Positions 43,201 to 54,031 of a DNA stretch of 64,000 nucleotides are shown piece by piece (position 1 is the first letter of the stretch; every line of letters starts with the position of its first letter). The notes below the pieces were generated by a model. That model did not search any database, was not told the origin of the DNA, and saw nothing but the letters and a program-made list of their open reading frames with translations. A program made the translations under genes and the position numbers. Source of the stretch: Beta vulgaris subsp. vulgaris (Eukaryota; Streptophyta; Magnoliopsida; Caryophyllales; Amaranthaceae); assembly GCF_026745355.1 (NCBI RefSeq), contig NC_079206.1:13562279-13626278 (forward strand), given 5' to 3'.

Positions 43201-43923
43201 TTATGATTATCAGTAGTTGGAATATAAGAGGTTCGAGGAGGCCTTTAGCTATGGAAGAAGTGAAAGTTTTTTGTAAATCTAAGAAAGTTAAAATTATGAT
43301 GCTATGTGAGACTAAAGTGTCAACTCCTCCTTCTGAGGGATGTGTTAGGTACTGTGGCTTCACTCATTTTGACTTCCTTCCGTCAATGGGTTAGCAGGGG
43401 TATGTGGATAATGTGGAAGAATGATAGTTGTAATCCTTTTATTCTATCATCCATTAGTAAAGCTTCTCGTTTTTGGGCTTGTAAAATTGAGCTATTAGCC
43501 ATTAATTTTAGCTTTATTGCTATTTTCATCTATGCTCCTCCTAATTATAATTTGAAGTATGAATTTTGGGATGAATTAATTGATTTTATTAGAAGGCTCG
43601 AAAGCCCTTTCATTATTATAGGGAATTTCAATGAGTTAAGTTCCCATTTAGATAAACTAGGTGGGGCTGAATTTAGATTTTCCAGATTAGCTATTATGAA
43701 TTATTTCTACTCTGCTATCGACTGCATAGAACTCCCTTTTGAAGGGAACCCATATACTTGGCGAAAATCAAGAAGTGGTCCAAATAATATTTTGGAAAGG
43801 TTAGATAAGGGGGTTGCGAGTATAAGTTGGCTAAATGCTTTCCCAAATGCAAAAATTATGCATCATCTTTTTCTTCTTCAGATCACTGTCCTAATCTTGG
43901 AAATCAAAACCATAGTAATCTAA
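43201..43923 (+). pseudogene. LINE ORF2 endonuclease domain, frameshifted
   Basis: It starts MIISSWNIRGSRRPLAMEEV (43201), the N-terminus of the AP-like endonuclease, with CETKV holding the catalytic Glu. A phase change near 43390 moves to the frame 43306-43923, which contains FIYAPPNYN, IIGNFNELSS (relatives have GDFNE, so the catalytic Asp is replaced by Asn), PYTWRKSRSGPNNILERLD and a decayed end. The enzyme would nick the target DNA. Confidence 0.88.
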
Positions 43924-45340
43924 AAGCCCTCCTTTTAAATTGATAAAGTATGGACAACTCGAAAGGATTTTGATGTTTTAATCAAGAAAACTTGGTGTCA
44001 AAGGTTTCAAGGTTCGAACATGTATTGCTTAAAAAAAGTGCAAACTTTTAAAGGAAAAGGCTAAATCTTGGGTCACTACCAGATTTGGCAATATAGCTAG
44101 ACAATTAAGTAGTGTGAAGGAAAGTTGGTAGAATTCAAAATCAATTATTGAACATAATGATTGCCCTCATCTAATTAGACAACAAAATTTGTTTTGGCTA
44201 AGCAAACAAAATTGTTAGCTTTCAAGACTCCTATTGGAAAATCAAGGCTAAGTCTAATAATTTAAAATTTGGGGACGCAAACACAAAGTATTATCATGCG
44301 TGTGCTTCGATTAGACGAAATCGTAATTTAATCACTTCTATTAAAGATCCGTCAGATCGTTTAGTCACTCAACCAAAATTAGTAGAAGAATGTATTACTA
44401 ATGCGTTTAAGAAGAGATTTCTAAGAATATGGAGTTGTTTTAATTATGACTCTGATCTATCTTTATTAGAGTGTATAATTTCTGAAAATGATAACATAGA
44501 CCTATGCGCTGATTATCGATTGAAGAAGTCAAATCTGCTCTGTTTGATCTAGCACCGGATAAAGCTCCGGGTCCAGATGGTTTTACTCCTTTCTTCTATC
44601 AAAAGTATTGGACTCTTGTGGGAAACTCAGTGTATAGGGCTATTAAAGCCTTTTTTCACTCAGGAAAATTTTAAAAGAAATTAATCATACTTTTATCACT
44701 CTAATTCCTAAAATAGAAGCTCCTTCTAACCCAAATCATTTTCGACCTATTAGTCTTTGCTCAACTATTTATAAAATTATTTCAAAAATTATGGCTAATA
44801 GATTGAAAGTAGTGTTGGGTCGGATTATTCATCCTTTACAAGGGGCTTTTGTCCCTGAAAGACAAATTCAAGATAATATTTATTAGCTCATGAAGTGTTT
44901 CATTCTTTTAAGAATAAAAAAGGAAGAGAAGGGTGGTTAGCTATTAAATTAGATATGGAAAAAGCTTATGATAGACTAGAGTGGAGCTTTATTTTGCAAC
45001 TTTTAAAAAATTGGGTTTTTGTGAGAAATGGATTAATTGGCTCCATCAATGCATTACAACTGTGTCCTTTTCCGTATTGGTAAATGGTATTCCTGGAGAT
45101 ATGTTCTTCCCTTCTAGAGGTATTCGTCAAGGAGATCCTCTTTCTCCATACTTTTTATTCTATGTGCAGAAATTTTAGCTCGTCAATTGTTTCAAGCTAG
45201 TACTATAGATTCTAGATTGATAGGGGTCACTCTTGGTCATTCTAGAATTAACATTCCTTTTTTAACTTTTGCGGATGATACAATGATTTTTGCAAAAGCT
45301 AAAGTAGAAAGTTTCATGCTATAAAACTATTCTTAACAAG
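43924..45340 (+). pseudogene. LINE ORF2 reverse transcriptase domain, frameshifted
   Basis: Fragments in changing phase read [97 protein letters not shown] and LTFADDTMIFAKA. These are the successive motifs of non-LTR reverse transcriptases, including the catalytic Asp in [11 protein letters not shown] and the FADD pair. Stops and 1-nt shifts occur near 44545, 44670, 44885, 45010 and 45170. Confidence 0.9.
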
Positions 45341-46711
45341 TACTGCTCAATGTCAGGCCAACTTGTCAATTTTCATAAGTCTGCTTTTCAATGTACTACA
45401 AATACCCCAACAGAATTATTAAGTGTTTTTCAGAATATTCTCCAGATGGATGATTTTCTATCACTAAGGTAACTATTTGGGTTGCCCAATCATTAGTAGC
45501 AAGGTCACAAATGCAACTTTTAGTTCTATTCAAGAAAAAGTCTCCTCTCAACTTACAAGTGGAGAGCCAATTCTCTATCTCAAGCAGGTAGAGCTATTTT
45601 AATTCAGTCAATCTAGCTTCTAAAGCTAGCTTCCAAATGCAAAGTTTTACCTCCCTCCTATTATCCTCTCTTCTCTAGATAAAAACTATAGGAATTTTCT
45701 TTGGAATAAAGATCGAATTCTAAAGCTCCTATTTGATAGGTTGGGATAAGATTTGTACACCTAAAAAATTTGGAGGATTGGGGTTGAGAAAAGCTAAAAT
45801 TAATAACTTAGCTCTTCAGTTTAAACTTCTTTGGAAAATCATTAGGATGCCTAATAACTTATGGGTCAAACTTGTTAAGCAAAAATATTTAAAACAAGAC
45901 ACTTTATTCACTTATAAAACTAAAGCTAATGTATCGTGGCAATGGCGTAAACTAATGACGCTTCGTACGCCTTTCAAACAAGGTCTTAGATGGATGGTGG
46001 GGAATGGGGAGAATATCTCGTTTTGGAATGATAATTGGGTGTTTAACTACCCTCTTAAAAATAAGTACTCCCCTAGTATAGGGTCAGAGGTTTGATGGTT
46101 AGCTTTTCATTACAGATGCTGCTCAATGGAATAAAGAACTTCTCTTAAATTATGTTCCGATTAATGTAGTGGAGGATATTTTAAAAAATTTTCTTCCTTA
46201 TAATAGAATGGCAGATAGAATGTTTTGGGGTCTTACTGCAGATGGAGAGTATTCGGTTAAATCAGGTGCTGCTCTGCTTCAAGGTATGGCTAGATCCGCC
46301 CAACCAGGTTAGTTTTGCTTGGATTTGGGGTTGTCCATCCCCCAAGATTAAATTCTTTTTGTGGAAAATTTGTCAGAATGGTCTCCCTACAAAAAGAGGT
46401 TAGAAATGAGTCATGTTTTCCTTCCTTTAGAGTGTGTTTTTTGAACTTTCACTCTGAAGATGACCATCACTTATTTTTTGAATGTCCTTTTATGCATGAT
46501 GTTTTAGAAGTAGCTAATGGCAATGGGGTTTTTTCCCCCCTTCCTACTTATAATAATGATCTCTCTTTTACTGAGTACTTTATTAATCTTAAGTCTTGTT
46601 TGACTCTTAAGAACCTCAATTTCTATGCTATTGTGTGGTGGTTTATTTGGTATGCTAGAAATTGTATCACATTTCGACAGGAAAGTTTTTCGCCAGCCAA
46701 ATTAGGGGGCT
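45341..46711 (+). pseudogene. LINE ORF2 linker and zinc-binding RVT region
   Basis: The frame 45733-46095 has WDKICTPKKFGGLGLRKAKI and WQWRKLMTLR, the conserved segment after the polymerase in plant L1 proteins. The region 46300-46719 has WIWGCPSPKIKFFLWKICQN and, later, HHLFFECPF, matching the zinc-binding reverse-transcriptase module (zf-RVT). Several phase changes. Confidence 0.82.
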
Positions 46712-47329
46712 GTGATTAAAGCTTATATGCATAATCTAGATTGTTCTTATTCTAGTTTTTATAATTTGGGTTATAGTCAACAAGTTAGTAAAGAAGCTAA
46801 AAAGCCTAGGCCTAATATTATTTGGTCCCCCCCTTCTCATGATTTTGTTAAACTTAATTTTGATGGTTCTAAGTTGCAGAATGGTAGCACAGCTTATGGT
46901 TTTGTTATTAGAGATACTATTGGGAATCTTTTGCTTAGTGGTGCTAAAGCTATTGCTGATAATAATTCTATTTTAGTTGTTGAGGCCAGGGGTCTTAGAG
47001 AAGGTGTTCGTGGAGCTCTCTTTTTAGGGGCTAGTAATATTACTATTGAGGGTGATAATCTCTCGGTTATCCAAGCTATCAAAAGAATTTGGAAAATTTC
47101 CTGGTCTATTAATGCTCTTATTAATGATACAATGGAAGATCTGAAAAAATTTGATAATTATAATGTTCAGCATGTTTTTAGAGAGGCTAATTTTGCAGCT
47201 GATTGGATGGATCATCATGGCCATTCCATTAATAATCTTTGTTATTGGTTTGAATATCCTAATATTGCTTTTTCCAAGATCATCCGTAAGGATGCTTTAG
47301 TGTGGCCTGTTAATTGGGATCCTCCCTAG
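46712..47329 (+). pseudogene. LINE ORF2 C-terminal RNase H domain
   Basis: This 205-codon frame is open to the natural end of ORF2. It has VKLNFDGSKLQNGSTAYGFV (first catalytic Asp), VVEARGLREGV (Glu), ITIEGDNLSVIQAIKR (second Asp) and VQHVFREANFAADWMDHHGH, the plan of the plant RNase H domain (RVT_3) at the end of L1 ORF2. A stop at 47329 is followed within about 20 nt by the A-rich tail. The domain is intact, but the frame is separated from upstream ORF2 by shifts. Confidence 0.9.
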
Positions 47330-47380
47330 TTTTTTTCTTTCTGGCTAAAAAAGAAAAAAAAAAAGAGCTGATTTAAATTT

Positions 47381-47554
47381 GACTGACAAGACGAGAACAA
47401 AGAATATGGAGATTACTCGGGCAAAAATTGCAGATGAAATATGGTTGGATGTTGGTGAAGGAAACATATTGATTGAAGAGGAGGATGTAGAAGATGAAGA
47501 AAGATACTCCGACGAAGAAAGATACTTCGGTGATGATAATGAAGCAATCAATTG
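47381..47554 (+). pseudogene. PIF/Harbinger transposase C-terminus (second piece)
   Basis: Directly after the LINE duplication the frame reads MEITRAKIADEIWLDVGEGN and an acidic tail (EEEDVEDEERYSDEERYF), ending in a stop at 47554. The RAKIADEIW motif corresponds to the R-IA--W end of Harbinger transposases. It continues the piece at 41241-41601 across the LINE, with one base of phase difference. Confidence 0.75.
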
Positions 47555-47887
47555 ATAACATTTATAACATGTTATCTAGTTATTTGAAAACGAATTGCAA
47601 AATATTGTAATTATGATGATTATTATTGTCAATCTTATTTGACCAAGAATATAATATTTTTTAATAATAATATAATCAGCTAATAGTAATATGAATAATA
47701 AAATAATAGACAATAATACAAGTATAATACTATACATTTTGGTACTTTAATTAAAAAATTTAATAATAACGTAATCAGCTAATAGAAATATGAATAATAA
47801 AATAATAGACAATAATACAAATTTATAATAAAAAATAGACAATAATACAAATTTATAATAAAAAAATAGACAATAATACAAGTATTG

Positions 47888-48143
47888 TACTTTCTTCGTT
47901 CCATAATAAGTGAAACACTTACTATTTTAGAACGTTTCAAAATAAGTGAAACATACCTTAAATGGAAAAAAGAAAGTTATAAAATGACAAGAATATCCAT
48001 CACAAACTTGTGTGGTTTGCTTTTCTCTCTCCTCCTTTTGATAATGAAAAGGGAATTTTATTACTTTTTGGCTTTTGAAAGTGATGTTTATTAAATCTTA
48101 TGCCCAATCCCTATGTTTCACTTATTATGGAACGGATGAAGTA
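47888..48143. mobile_element. Stowaway MITE nested in the Harbinger element
   Basis: 256 bp including TA borders, with inverted ends CTTTCTTCGTTCCATAATAA and, on the reverse strand, CTTCATCCGTTCCATAATAA, continuing GTGAAAC. The tandem copy of this Harbinger end at about 49185-49200 (AAGTATAATACGATATAATC) lacks it and gives the empty TA site. Confidence 0.9.
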
Positions 48144-48464
48144 CGATATAATCATTGTGGTACTTTAATTAAAATTCTAATAATAACATTATCACCTTAT
48201 AGTGATATGATTAATAAAATAATGGACAATAATACAAATGTTTATTGATCATTGACTATTTGTACCTATCGAAACTAATTGGTCCTGATTAGTTCTAATT
48301 GGAATTTATTGCACCCGATTAGAACTTATTGGATCTTATTAGACCTGATTGGAACTTATTGCACCTGAATGGAACTTATTGGACCTTATTAGACCTTATT
48401 GGAACGTATTGTCCTGATTGGACCTGATTGAAACTTATTTGAAATGAACTGAACTTATCTGAAC

Positions 48465-48937
48465 CAATGTTATCAGGATCGGGATCCTACTTTGGATCGT
48501 AGGGGTTGGTAGAATCGAATCGGTGGGATCGGATCGTAGGATCGTAAGATCCTACAATTCGGTGAAATAGAGATAATTATACTAAAATATGGTGAGAACC
48601 TCATGTTAAAAATTTACACATATTAATAATGATTTTCTTAGTTATCAAATGATGATAGTTTTTCAATACAATAAGATTGAAGTAACATGCGATCAAAATC
48701 TAATAGGAGAAATATAATATGTGAAATTACTTTATGATTTTTATAGTGTAGGATCGGATCGTAGAGTCGTAGGATCGTAGAATCGTGTTAAGATCCCACC
48801 ATGTGATTTTTTGTGGTTGAGCAAGATCGAAAGATCCTACAAAATTAAGATCCTACGTAGGATCGGGATCGGTGAGGTCCTCCAGGATCGTAAAATCGTA
48901 GAATCGTAAGATTCGGATCGGGATTTTAACAACAATG
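48465..48937. mobile_element. Non-autonomous hAT element, GGATCGTA-array family
   Basis: 473 bp with ends CAATGTTATCAGGATCGGGA and, on the reverse strand, CATTGTTGTTAAAATCCCGA, flanked by an exact 8-bp duplication ATCTGAAC (48457-48464 and 48938-48945). GGATCGTAGGATCG arrays lie on both sides (48485-48560 and 48745-48930). The tandem copy of the host region at about 49480-49490 lacks the insertion. Confidence 0.9.
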
Positions 48938-49105
48938 ATCTGAACTAAACTGAACTTATTGGACCTGAAACATAATTTATTGAGGTAAAGAGAACACACC
49001 CTTAGTCATTTGATTTTCATATGCTCTCTCATTTGTCAATATTGGAAAAACTTTATGCGACCCAAAATACGTCAAATAGTGCCTCAAGATCTTGCACAAT
49101 ATAAT

Positions 49106-49640
49106 ATAATCAACTAATAGTATTATGAATAATGCAATAATAGAAAATAATACATATATTTAATAAAATAATAGATAATAATACAAGTATAATACGATAT
49201 AATCATTATGGTACTTTAATTAAAATTCTAATATTAACATTATCAGCTTATAGTGATATGAATAATAAAATAATGGACAATAATACAAATGTTTATTGAT
49301 CATTGACTATTTGGACCTATTGGAACTTATTACTCCTGATTAGACCTAATTGAAATTTATTGGACCTGATTGAAACTTATTCGACCTTATTAGTCCTGAT
49401 TGGAACTTATTGGACCTGATTGGAACGTATTGTCCAGATTGGACCTAATTGAAACTTATCTGAAATGAACTGAACTTATCTGAACTAAACTGAACTTATT
49501 GGACCTGAAACATAATTTATTAAGGTGAAAAGAACGCACCCTTAGTCATTTATTTTTCATATGCTCTCTCAGTTGTCAATATTGGAAAAACTTTATGCTA
49601 CCCAAAATACATCAAATAGTGCCTCAAGATTTTGCACAAT
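49106..49640. repeat. Tandem duplication of the Harbinger right end and its flank
   Basis: This block repeats the sequence from about 47640 to 49105 without the Stowaway and hAT insertions. It includes the Harbinger terminus (ends 49541, followed by TTAGTCATTT) and the same ~100-bp outside flank (CATATGCTCTCTC, GCCTCAAGAT, TTGCACAAT). The duplication therefore spans the element border. Confidence 0.8.
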
Positions 49641-50271
49641 GCCTAACGTTTCAAAAATTGTGTGTATATTGTACAAATGAATATTAGAAAAACTTTATGC
49701 GATCCAAACAAACGAAAGTAGTCATGTTTTCTTATAAAGAAAAAAGGCATATTTTGTAAAACAAATGAACAAAATCAAATTATGCTTCTAAAAGAAAATG
49801 TATTGTTCGAAGATACACTAAAAGATATCTTTACCCTAGGCTATTATTATCTGCTAATTTGGATGAGTGCATCTTGCGTGTAACATGTTACATCATAAAT
49901 GATTGTGTAACAAAATCTTACATGTACATAATCACATACACTCCAACAAAAATGACATGTATTCTACAGATAATGACTTGAATTAAATGTCATTTGTCAT
50001 TTATTTCATATCATTTGAGTTTTTCTTGCAAAAGAAGCAGTGGTTTTCAGTTAGATCGTTTCAAGGGATAACAAAAAAATAAATTTATGCACACTTAGAT
50101 TAGATATAGGCATACTCCGAAATATTAACAACATCCTGATAATTTTTATCTTAGAAAAAGAAGGCTCTTTAATAAGTTCAAAATTGTTAAATTAGGGGTT
50201 AATAAGCTATAGTAAAACTTAAATAAGTTTACTTTGGGGTCAATAAATTTAGATTCTTAAGTTTAGCTTTA
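49641..50271. other. AT-rich intergenic DNA, nothing recognised
   Basis: No open frame or element end was found between the duplicated Harbinger end and the copia element. Confidence 0.5.
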
Positions 50272-50411
50272 TGTACATACAAGTGTGGAGAATAATTATT
50301 TTAACCTGATTAGGTTAACCTTGACATTTGATATATATAATGTTTACAATACAAACCTAATACTAGTAAAAGTCCCTATTATCCTTTTACATACAATATT
50401 ACTCTAATACA
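50272..50411 (-). repeat. 3' LTR of the copia element
   Basis: 140 bp, similar along its length to 55437-55568 (both contain TTAACCTGATTAGGTTAACC and TATTACTCTAATAC). It runs TGTATTAG...TGTACA on the minus strand. Confidence 0.85.
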
Positions 50412-51002
50412 CCTCCTGAATCATTACGGGGTGAAATAACGGAAAGATTGAAACGACGCTTAGTAAACAAGTCAGTAGATAGGCCCTTAGTAAAACTATC
50501 AGCAACCTGAGATTGAGTAGGAACACGACGAACAATAAGACCTCCCTTGGCAAGCATTTCTCGAACCAAATGATAATCCACATCAATATGTTTGCTGCGA
50601 TCATGATGAACTGGATTAGCAGTGAGATAAGTAGCAGAGACATTATCACAATAACCGATCACAGGACGACGACGAAAATTACCAATACCAGCAAGGAGTT
50701 GCTTGATCCAAATAGTTTCTGCAGCTGTGTAGGCAACGACCATGTATTCAGCTTTAGTGGAGGATTTAGATACAATAGGTTTATTTTTCGAGCACTAGGA
50801 AATAAGATTTGCCAAGAAAAACAACATAGCCAGTAGTAGAACGACGAGTGTCAGGACGACCCGCCAAATCTGCATCAGAGTAGGCAATAACAACAGTAGG
50901 AGAACTGCTGACATATAAGAAAAGACCAAAATCCAAAGTACCCTGCAGATATCTGAAAATTCTTTTCACAACATGAAGGTGAATAATACGAGGAGCATGC
51001 AT
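50399..51002 (-). pseudogene. Copia RNase H region
   Basis: The frame at 50781-51002 ends the RT connection and starts RNase H (YSDADLAGRPDTRRSTTGYV, with a catalytic Asp). After a frame change near 50790 the frame 50399-50743 continues VVAYTAAETIWIKQLL, CDNVSATYLTANPVHHDRSK, HIDVDYHLVREML and ADSFTKGLS, the conserved end of copia polyproteins. The final stop lies just inside the 3' LTR border. Confidence 0.9.
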
Positions 51003-51005
51003 AAA

Positions 51006-52109
51006 CTAAGACACCATATTAACAACATAAGCAATATCTAAATGAGTCATAGTTAAGTACTGCAATGCACCAACCATACTATGATAATATGTGGGATCAG
51101 CAAGGAGTTTTCCGTCAAGAAGAGACAATGTAACTCTAGAGACAAAAGGGGTGCGAACTAGTTTAACAGTATGAAGATGGAATTTACGGAGTAAATTAGA
51201 AACATACTTATTTTGAGACAAAAATAAGCCATAGGGAGTACGCACAACCTGAACTCCTAAGAAATAATGAAGACCCCCTAAATCCTTCATAGTAACTTGA
51301 GAAGAAAAAACAGAGATGAATTTGGTAACAAGGGCAGGATTACTACTAGTAAGAATAATGTCATCAACATATAAGAGAAGAATAATGAAATGACCACGAA
51401 ATTTGAGAGTGAACATGGAATTGTCACAACTGCTGCACTTGAAACCAATATATAATAGAAAATTGCTGAAACGAGAGAACCAAGCTCGAAGTGCTTGTTT
51501 CAAACCATAAATGGACTTACGAAGACGACAAATATGAGTAGGTTTAGATGGATGAACAAAACCAGGAGTTTGACACATATAAACCTCTTCATGAAGAAAG
51601 TCATGAAGAAAAGCATTTTTGACATCTAATTGACGAATAGACCACTTAAGAGATACAACAATAGCAAGAACTAAGCGAACAATAGTAGGCTTAACAACAG
51701 GACTAAAGGTTTCAAAGTAATCACTACCTGCCTGCTGGTGATTCCCAAAAACGACTAGCCTGAATTTGAACCGCTCCAGAGAACCATCAGAATTGTATTT
51801 AATTCGATAAACCCACTTACAACCAAGTAGATTCTTGTCATAGTTATGAGGTACCAAATCCCATGTGTCATTATTAGTTAAAGCCTTATATTCATCAAGC
51901 ATAGCTTGACGCCAATGAGAGCCTTTAGAAGCTTGTTTAAAATTAGTAGGTTTGGACTCTATAATGTCAGTTTTTAAGTCCATTAAGACTTTAGGCTTGA
52001 ACACACCGTCTTTTAACCGAGTGACCATGGGGTGACGGTTAATGACAATAGATGGGGACGAAGAAACTTCGGAAGAGGGGGACGCAGACAGAGATCGGGT
52101 AACGCTCAC
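51006..52109 (-). pseudogene. Copia reverse transcriptase (RVT_2), largely open
   Basis: A 367-codon frame covering the copia RT: WRQAMLDEYKALTNNDTWDL, LLGCKWVYRIKYNSDGSLER, QLDVKNAFLHDFLHEEVYM (first catalytic Asp), SIYGLKQALRAWF and LLLYVDDIILTSS (the YVDD catalytic pair), then DLGGLHYFLGVQV. The catalytic residues are all present. Substitutions such as KQALR for the usual KQAPR and FKFRLV for YKARLV suggest decay. It ends at a stop where RNase H should continue (51006). Confidence 0.92.
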
Positions 52110-52206
52110 AAGGGAGGCGGAAGGACTATGAGCATGTTAGATGTGGCCAACAGCAACGTATGGGCCAGACATGCGGACGACAAGCAGAGAAGTCGAGGAA
52201 AGGGGG

Positions 52207-53649
52207 TCAACAGACGCGGGAGGCCCAACATGTAAGGTACGGCGCATGCGAAAGGGTGCGCTGGACCAGCGGACGCTGGATCATCAGCAGGTCAGTCCGA
52301 AGGGGAATTCTCAGCGTGTGTTGGAGCAGCAGCGGGCCAGGCAGGATGGGAAGCCGGGTAGGGGGAGGGCCGACGGGCGCTGGGTGGCTATGGGCCGAGG
52401 CATCAACATGGATGCGTGGAGGGTTGGAGCATAACGAATTATTTGCAAGGCTCATAGAAGACGAGGGATTGGGCGAAAGAGGCACATGAGGTAATGAGAC
52501 CGATAAGTAAGGGGACGGGACGGAAGAAGGAGACACACATGCAACATTGGTGAGATTCCAATCAAAAGTCAGGACCATGGGCAATGTGTAGGACACGGTG
52601 GGCGCAGGACCAACAAGAGCACGATAAGGGAACTTATGTTCATGAAAAAGAACATGACGACTGATGTAAACTTTGTTGGTAACAAGATTAAGACAACGAT
52701 AACCTTTATAATCCAGAGCATATCCAATAAAAACACAGGATTTAGATTTAGGTTGAAGTTTGTTGATTTTAGAATCCATGAGCAACGGAAAACACTCACA
52801 ACCAATCGTTTTCAAAAAATGATATGAAGGTGGCCGATGAAATAATTTTTCAAAAGGATAAACACCCCCTAAAATCGATCTAGGTAGCCGATTATGGTGT
52901 AGGTAGTGGTGTAGGAGGCATCAACCCAAAATTTAGCAGTTTAATCAGAATGAATTATCATAGTACGAGCCATTTCAATAATGTGATGGTGCTTGCGTTC
53001 AGCAACACCCTTCTAAGCTTGAGTATGGGAACAAGATTTTTTTGAAAAATTATACCATGATCACGAAAATGTTGAAGAAGGGGAGAATTATCAAATTCTC
53101 GACCTCCATCACTTTGGAAAATTTTAATTTTGCAATTAAATAAAATTTCCACAATCTTTTGAAACACAAGAAATTGTGAATGAACGTTCAATTTGCAATG
53201 TAAGGGATAAATCCATGAATATCGTGAGAAATCATCAACAAACACAACATAGTAACGAAATAATTAATTGGACAAAACATGAGATTGCCACAAATCACTG
53301 TGAATTTAATATAAAGGATATGGAGAAACATGTTCAACTGGTTCAAAAGGTAAACAATGAATTTTTCCTAACTTACAACCAACACAATCATCATGAAACT
53401 TAGAAGTACAGATGATAGACTTATTAGAACATAAAGATCTTAAATCTCTAGAAGAAGTGTGACCCAAACGAGCATGCCAAACAAACCCGACTCCTTAGTA
53501 GCAAGAAAAGCAGAAATAGAAGACTCAGGAGGAACAATAGTGGGTTGAATTAGATAGACACCTTGCTTACTGGATCCCCGAAGCAGAATCGCCCCCGTTG
53601 TCTTGTCCTTAACAGAAACAAAATTTTTACCAAAGCACACACAACACAA
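52207..53649 (-). pseudogene. Copia integrase region, frameshifted
   Basis: The frame at 53440-53649 holds the pre-integrase segment (KTTGAILLRGSSKQGVYLI). The frame at 52958-53245 has the core FVDDFSRYSWIYPL (catalytic Asp) and IFQSDGGREFDNSPL (second Asp). The frame at 52207-52815 has the C-terminal part (GCECFPLL, KSCVFIGYALDYKGYRCLN, VYISRHVLFHEHKFPY) and then a Pro/Ser-rich linker toward RT. The pieces are out of phase near 53250-53440 and 52815-52958. Confidence 0.88.
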
Positions 53650-54031
53650 TCATTTTCTTGAAATGACTGTTAATGGATAATAAATTATGTTTCAAATCAG
53701 GTTCATGACAGACAGAAGACAAGGTAAGGGGACGACTTAAAGTTTCTAATGTCAAATTACCTACACTTTTAATAGGGAGTGCGGTACCATCACCAACTAT
53801 AACATAACTTGACCCAAAGTAAGGAAGTATAGCAGAAAGCTTACCATCGTGAGGTGTCATGTGAGAGGCAGCTCTCGAGTCTGGGTACCAAACTGAATCA
53901 TTTGCTTCACCACTAACAGACAGTGTAGCTAAGGCTCGAGTGACATTTTTGCGAGGAAGAGGGAACAAAACTAGAATTGAACCGTTGAGGACAATAAGCA
54001 TCTTGATGACCAGTAAACCAACAAAGACCAC
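53627..54031 (-). pseudogene. Copia protease, active-site Gly replaced
   Basis: The frame contains SVWYPDSRAASHMTPHDGK followed by VGDGTALPIKSVG and LSSVCHEPDLKHNLLSI, the plan of the copia aspartic protease. The catalytic signature D-S/T-G-A reads DSRA here, so the flap-facing Gly is replaced by Arg (one-base change GGA to AGA), which should inactivate the enzyme. Confidence 0.85.

Larger units (their letters stand above)
41602..47363 (+). mobile_element. Full-length L1-type LINE with RNase H, defective
   Basis: 5762 bp from a purine-rich leader to an A-rich tail (47349-47363), flanked by a 17-bp duplication. It has a first open frame of 492 codons and a second region encoding an AP-type endonuclease, reverse transcriptase, a Cys/His-rich module and a plant-type RNase H. 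Length and duplication suggest no 5' truncation. ORF2 has many frameshifts, so the copy is not active. It lies in the transposase gene of a Harbinger element. Confidence 0.93.
39988..49001 (+). mobile_element. PIF/Harbinger transposon, degraded, with three nested elements
   Basis: The left end GGATGCATTTTCTTCACCTG follows TTA (39985-39987). The right end, on the reverse strand, reads GGGTGTGTTCTCTTTACC, with TTA at 49002-49004. GAACTTATTGGACC-type subterminal repeats occur at 40010-40140 and 48250-48460. It encodes a Myb/SANT-like relic and a DDE transposase relic, the two-gene arrangement of this superfamily. Without the LINE (41602-47363), Stowaway (47888-48143) and hAT element (48465-48937) it is about 2.5 kb, shorter than autonomous relatives, so coding sequence was also deleted. 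Confidence 0.82.
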
